A stretch of 10,245 nucleotides of DNA from an uncultured Flavobacteriales bacterium (lineage in GTDB: Bacteria; Bacteroidota; Bacteroidia; Flavobacteriales; Flavobacteriaceae), in the NCBI GenBank assembly GCA_913009535.1, contig CAJVXR010000055.1, positions 1 through 10,245 of the forward strand. Direction: 5' to 3'. The position numbers and the translations under genes are program-made. A model generated the notes under the pieces. That model made no database searches. It was not told the DNA's origin and worked only from the letters and a program-made list of their open reading frames with translations. Below, in pieces: positions 7,863-10,245 of the stretch; the stretch's first letter is position 1, and every line of letters begins with the position of its first letter.

Positions 7863-8768
7863 TTATAATTTTTTAGACGGGTCTTTGTCTTTATGCTTCC
7901 ATCTTTTATGCGTCCATGTATAAAACTCAGGCGCATGTATAATTTGCTTCTCTACCTTTTTTATAAAAAGATCAGAAATTTCAAAATCCTTATAATCCCT
8001 TGGGGTAGTTGTGATTTTTTCAAATGTGGTCATATAATAACCTCTTTTTATTTTTTCTACTGATAAGAATGCTATTGCTAAGTTATATTTCTTGGCAAGC
8101 ATTTCAGCCCCTGTATGTATAGGTACATTAACATTCATGAATTTCCCCCAGTGGATAGCTCTTTTTAATTTTGGAGTTTGGTCAGAGGCAAAACCATATA
8201 AACATAAATCTTTTGATTTAGTGTTTTTTCCTATTCTCGGAATAGCTTCTTTAGTACTAATTAACTTACCGTTAAATTTGCTTCTTGATTCTTTTATAAC
8301 CTTATCAAAATAGGGGTTAGATAATTTTTTATATACTCCATATATATCATATTTCACAAATCTATCAAGAATAAAGACCCATTCCCAACTAGCGTAATGA
8401 CCACACATTACAATTAAATCTTGATTAGTTTTCTCAAGTTCTTTTAAAACTTCTATATTTTTAAACTGAAACCTTTCCTTAGCTTCATTTTCAGTCATAT
8501 TAATAAACTTTATAGATTCTAAAATAACATCTGTTAAGTTTCTATAAGTTTTTAATTCAAGATTTTTAATCTCTTTCTTACTTTTTTCAGGGAAGGCTAA
8601 GTTAAGATTGTGTCGTACTGTTTGTCTTCTATATCTAACTATATAATAAAATATATAAAATAAAAAATCAGACAGTTTGAACAGTAAATAAAAATTTAGC
8701 CTTGATACTACCCAAAACATTGGGTATAACATAATAAAAGAAAAGAGGTTTGTAAATTTATTTAGCAT
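7863..8768 (-). CDS. LpxL/HtrB-family lipid A (lysophospholipid) acyltransferase
   Basis: This 301-residue membrane-associated protein belongs to the LpxL/LpxM (HtrB/MsbB) family, which adds secondary acyl chains to the lipid A precursor on the cytoplasmic face of the inner membrane. The N-terminal part (about residues 8-44) is strongly hydrophobic and would anchor it. It is followed by the family signature YRRQTVRHNLNLAFPEKS (46-63). The catalytic H(X4)E motif is GHYASWEW, with H124 and E129. The C-terminal family motif is APEFYTWTHKRWK (279-291). Length is normal. The ATG at 8768 is chosen because it leaves a plausible short segment before the conserved YPMFW; the Met at residue 13 would leave almost none. 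The gene is convergent with glmM, with no bases between the stops, and divergent from mnmE. Which lipid A position or acyl chain it uses cannot be told, so no lpxL/lpxM symbol is given. Confidence 0.92.
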   Translation of the reverse strand: MLNKFTNLFSFIMLYPMFWVVSRLNFYLLFKLSDFLFYIFYYIVRYRRQTVRHNLNLAFPEKSKKEIKNLELKTYRNLTDVILESIKFINMTENEAKERFQFKNIEVLKELEKTNQDLIVMCGHYASWEWVFILDRFVKYDIYGVYKKLSNPYFDKVIKESRSKFNGKLISTKEAIPRIGKNTKSKDLCLYGFASDQTPKLKRAIHWGKFMNVNVPIHTGAEMLAKKYNLAIAFLSVEKIKRGYYMTTFEKITTTPRDYKDFEISDLFIKKVEKQIIHAPEFYTWTHKRWKHKDKDPSKKL

Positions 8769-8772
8769 GAAG

Positions 8773-8780
8773 CAAATATA
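8773..8780 (-). promoter_or_regulatory. Putative acyltransferase promoter, -7 element
   Basis: The minus strand reads TATATTTG, a perfect TAnnTTTG match that ends 4 bases before the ATG at 8768. No TTG -33 element is found at 17-23 bases upstream, and the surrounding DNA is nearly pure A/T, so a chance match is more likely here than elsewhere. If real, the mRNA would be leaderless or have about one base of leader. Confidence 0.35.
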
Positions 8781-8814
8781 AATATATAAATTCTATAAAT
8801 TAATTTTATATATC

Positions 8815-8828
8815 ATGTTAATTAACAT
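8815..8828. repeat. 14-base perfect palindrome in the acyltransferase/mnmE gap
   Basis: ATGTTAATTAACAT is its own reverse complement. It sits between the two divergent -7 elements and covers the place where the mnmE -33 element would be expected (about 26 bases upstream of the -7 centre). A dimeric regulator site is possible, but the core is A/T-rich and no second copy was noticed in the other intergenic gaps. Confidence 0.5.
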
Positions 8829-8841
8829 AACTCAATTTCAT

Positions 8842-8849
8842 TACTTTTG
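8842..8849 (+). promoter_or_regulatory. Putative mnmE promoter, -7 element
   Basis: TACTTTTG is a perfect TAnnTTTG match ending 14 bases before the mnmE GTG, nearly the same spacing as at glmM. The predicted leader is about 10 bases and A/T-rich, with no Shine-Dalgarno. No exact -33 TTG is present; the 14-base palindrome occupies that region. Confidence 0.45.
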
Positions 8850-8863
8850 TAAAAAATTATTCT

Positions 8864-10245
8864 GTGATAAAGACTGATACAATAATAGCTTTAGCAACTC
8901 CCCCTGGTATTGGCGCAATATCAGTTGTTAGACTCTCTGGAATTGATTCAATTATAATTTCTAATAAACTATTTAAGGCTTTGAATAATTTAGATCTTAT
9001 TAGTCAAAATACCCATTCAATTAACTTAGGCTATATAATGGATTCTAAAACTATAATTGATAAAGTTTTAATATCTGTTTTTAAAGCTCCTCGATCTTAT
9101 ACTGGCGAGAATATTGTTGAGATATCCTGTCATGGAAGTGTATTTATTCAGCAAAAAATACTTGATTTATTCACAAGTAATGGCTGCAGACTAGCTGACC
9201 CTGGAGAATTCACTTTAAGAGCTTTTTTAAATGGAAAAATGGATTTGAGTCAAGCAGAATCTGTTGCTGATTTAATTTCAAGTACAAGTGAATCTTCACA
9301 TAAAATTGCAATGGATCATATGAGAGGTGGCTTTAGTGATGACATAAAGTTGCTTAGAGAAGAACTGTTGAACTTTGCCTCCTTAATTGAATTAGAGCTT
9401 GATTTTTCAGAAGAAGACGTTGAATTTGCTAATATGAAAGCTTTTGAGGATCTGCTAGTTAAAATTATATCAACACTTAAGAATCTTATTGATTCTTTCT
9501 CTTTGGGTAATGTGATTAAGGATGGAATTCCAATTTCTATAGTAGGTGAACCAAATACAGGAAAGTCAACTTTATTAAACTCTATTTTAAATGAAGACAA
9601 GGCTATAGTTAGTAATATAGCAGGAACCACGAGAGACTCTATAGAAGATGAAATTGTTATAAATGGAATCAACTTCAGATTTATTGATACTGCAGGTATT
9701 AGAACTACTGATGACGAGATTGAAACTATAGGTATAAGAAAGACTTTTGAAAACATTAATAAATCTAATATTGTTTTATATGTTATTGACTCTTCAAAAG
9801 TTAGTATTGATAATTTAGATTTTACAAAAGATAAAATTGACGAACTAATTAGTACTTACTCAAATAAAAACATTTTACTCATAGCTAATAAAATTGACCT
9901 TGGTAATCTTTCATTTATTAAGCAGGAATTTTCAGACTATGATTTAATCCCTATTAGTGCTAAAGACAATTTAAATATAGATAAAGTAAAAACTAAGATT
10001 TCGTCTTACATTGAGTTAGGTATTGTAAATAATTCTAGTTCAGTCGTTACTAACTCAAGACATTTTAGTGTGCTAAATAACGCACTCACAGAGGTTCAAA
10101 ATGTGTATAAGGGTATGAAAGATGGTATTTCAAGTGATTTGCTTGCGGTAGATGTTAGACAGGCTCTATATCACTTTGGAGAACTTACTGGTGAAATCAC
10201 TAATGATGAATTACTTGGAAATATATTTTCTAAGTTCTGTATTGG
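8864..10245 (+). CDS. mnmE: tRNA uridine-5-carboxymethylaminomethyl GTPase MnmE (last codons cut)
   Basis: MnmE, with MnmG, modifies C5 of the wobble uridine in certain tRNAs using a methylene-tetrahydrofolate carbon and GTP hydrolysis. The frame begins with GTG at 8864, directly at the conserved TDTIIALATPPGIGAISVVRLSG; no ATG lies between it and the upstream in-frame stop at 8828-8830. The N-terminal folate-binding domain includes APRSYTGE (75-82) and DPGEFTLRAFLNGKMDLSQAE (112-132). The inserted G domain has G1 GEPNTGKST (228-236), G2 GTTRD (254-258), G3 DTAG (275-278), G4 NKID (342-345) and G5 SAK (365-367). The C-terminal helical region ends FSKFCI plus two bases of the next codon, matching the terminal FCIGK of E. 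coli MnmE with its conserved Cys (C459). Only about two codons and the stop should be missing. It is divergent from the acyltransferase gene. Confidence 0.97.
   Translation, partial: MIKTDTIIALATPPGIGAISVVRLSGIDSIIISNKLFKALNNLDLISQNTHSINLGYIMDSKTIIDKVLISVFKAPRSYTGENIVEISCHGSVFIQQKILDLFTSNGCRLADPGEFTLRAFLNGKMDLSQAESVADLISSTSESSHKIAMDHMRGGFSDDIKLLREELLNFASLIELELDFSEEDVEFANMKAFEDLLVKIISTLKNLIDSFSLGNVIKDGIPISIVGEPNTGKSTLLNSILNEDKAIVSNIAGTTRDSIEDEIVINGINFRFIDTAGIRTTDDEIETIGIRKTFENINKSNIVLYVIDSSKVSIDNLDFTKDKIDELISTYSNKNILLIANKIDLGNLSFIKQEFSDYDLIPISAKDNLNIDKVKTKISSYIELGIVNNSSSVVTNSRHFSVLNNALTEVQNVYKGMKDGISSDLLAVDVRQALYHFGELTGEITNDELLGNIFSKFCI

Noticed and set aside
7861..7874. AATTATAATT followed by T residues as an intrinsic terminator
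   Set aside because: The stem would contain only A-T pairs with no loop, too weak for an intrinsic terminator.
9316..9756. A 146-codon open frame on the minus strand
   Set aside because: It lies fully antisense to the G domain of mnmE, whose motifs are intact. Its Ser/Ile-rich sequence is the mirror of that domain's codons and shows no recognisable domain.
1..10245. A novel multi-gene system, mobile element, CRISPR array, tRNA or rRNA
   Set aside because: All genes belong to known housekeeping or envelope families. I saw no repeats longer than short palindromes, no transposase or integrase, and gaps are too short for structured RNA genes.

Overview
The window looks like ordinary chromosomal DNA from an AT-rich member of the Bacteroidota, most likely a marine or otherwise compact Flavobacteriia lineage. 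Four things support this: GC content of roughly 30% by eye, very short intergenic gaps, almost no Shine-Dalgarno sequences, and a perfect copy of the Bacteroidota -7 promoter element (TAnnTTTG) ahead of each of the five transcription starts. The protein sequences also have Bacteroidota-specific features, such as the GGT lipoprotein form, the UvrA variant and the M1-like exported protein. All reading frames fit the standard bacterial code.

Layout. From 6409 down to 1, four genes lie on the minus strand in transcription order: gamma-glutamyltransferase (ggt, 6409-4685), uvrA (4629-1798), a LOG/TIGR00730-family nucleotide hydrolase (1785-1099), and the N-terminal part of an exported M1-peptidase-like protein (1087, running off the left edge). 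The last three are separated by only 12 and 11 bases and look like one operon. uvrA also has its own good promoter. From 6483 to 7862 on the plus strand is glmM, transcribed divergently from ggt out of a 73-base gap whose two promoters overlap. glmM ends directly against the stop codon of a convergent LpxL/HtrB-family acyltransferase (8768-7863, minus). A 95-base divergent gap then separates that gene from mnmE (8864 to the right edge, plus), which starts with GTG and is cut within its last codons.

Function. The set is core and envelope housekeeping: nucleotide excision repair (UvrA), tRNA wobble-uridine modification (MnmE), amino-sugar supply for peptidoglycan and LPS (GlmM), lipid A acylation (LpxL-like), periplasmic glutathione/gamma-glutamyl turnover (GGT), nucleoside-monophosphate hydrolysis (LOG) and a cell-envelope protein that resembles an M1 aminopeptidase but appears to lack the zinc site. 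I found no mobile element, CRISPR array, tRNA, rRNA, phage gene or defence cassette. No stretch over 300 bases lacks a gene.

I do not see a new multi-gene system here. The points worth a second look are small-scale: the degenerate zinc site of the M1-like protein, the coordinated loss of one UvrA zinc site, overlapping divergent promoters, possible leaderless mRNAs for uvrA and the acyltransferase, abutting convergent stop codons, and a 14-base palindrome over the mnmE promoter.
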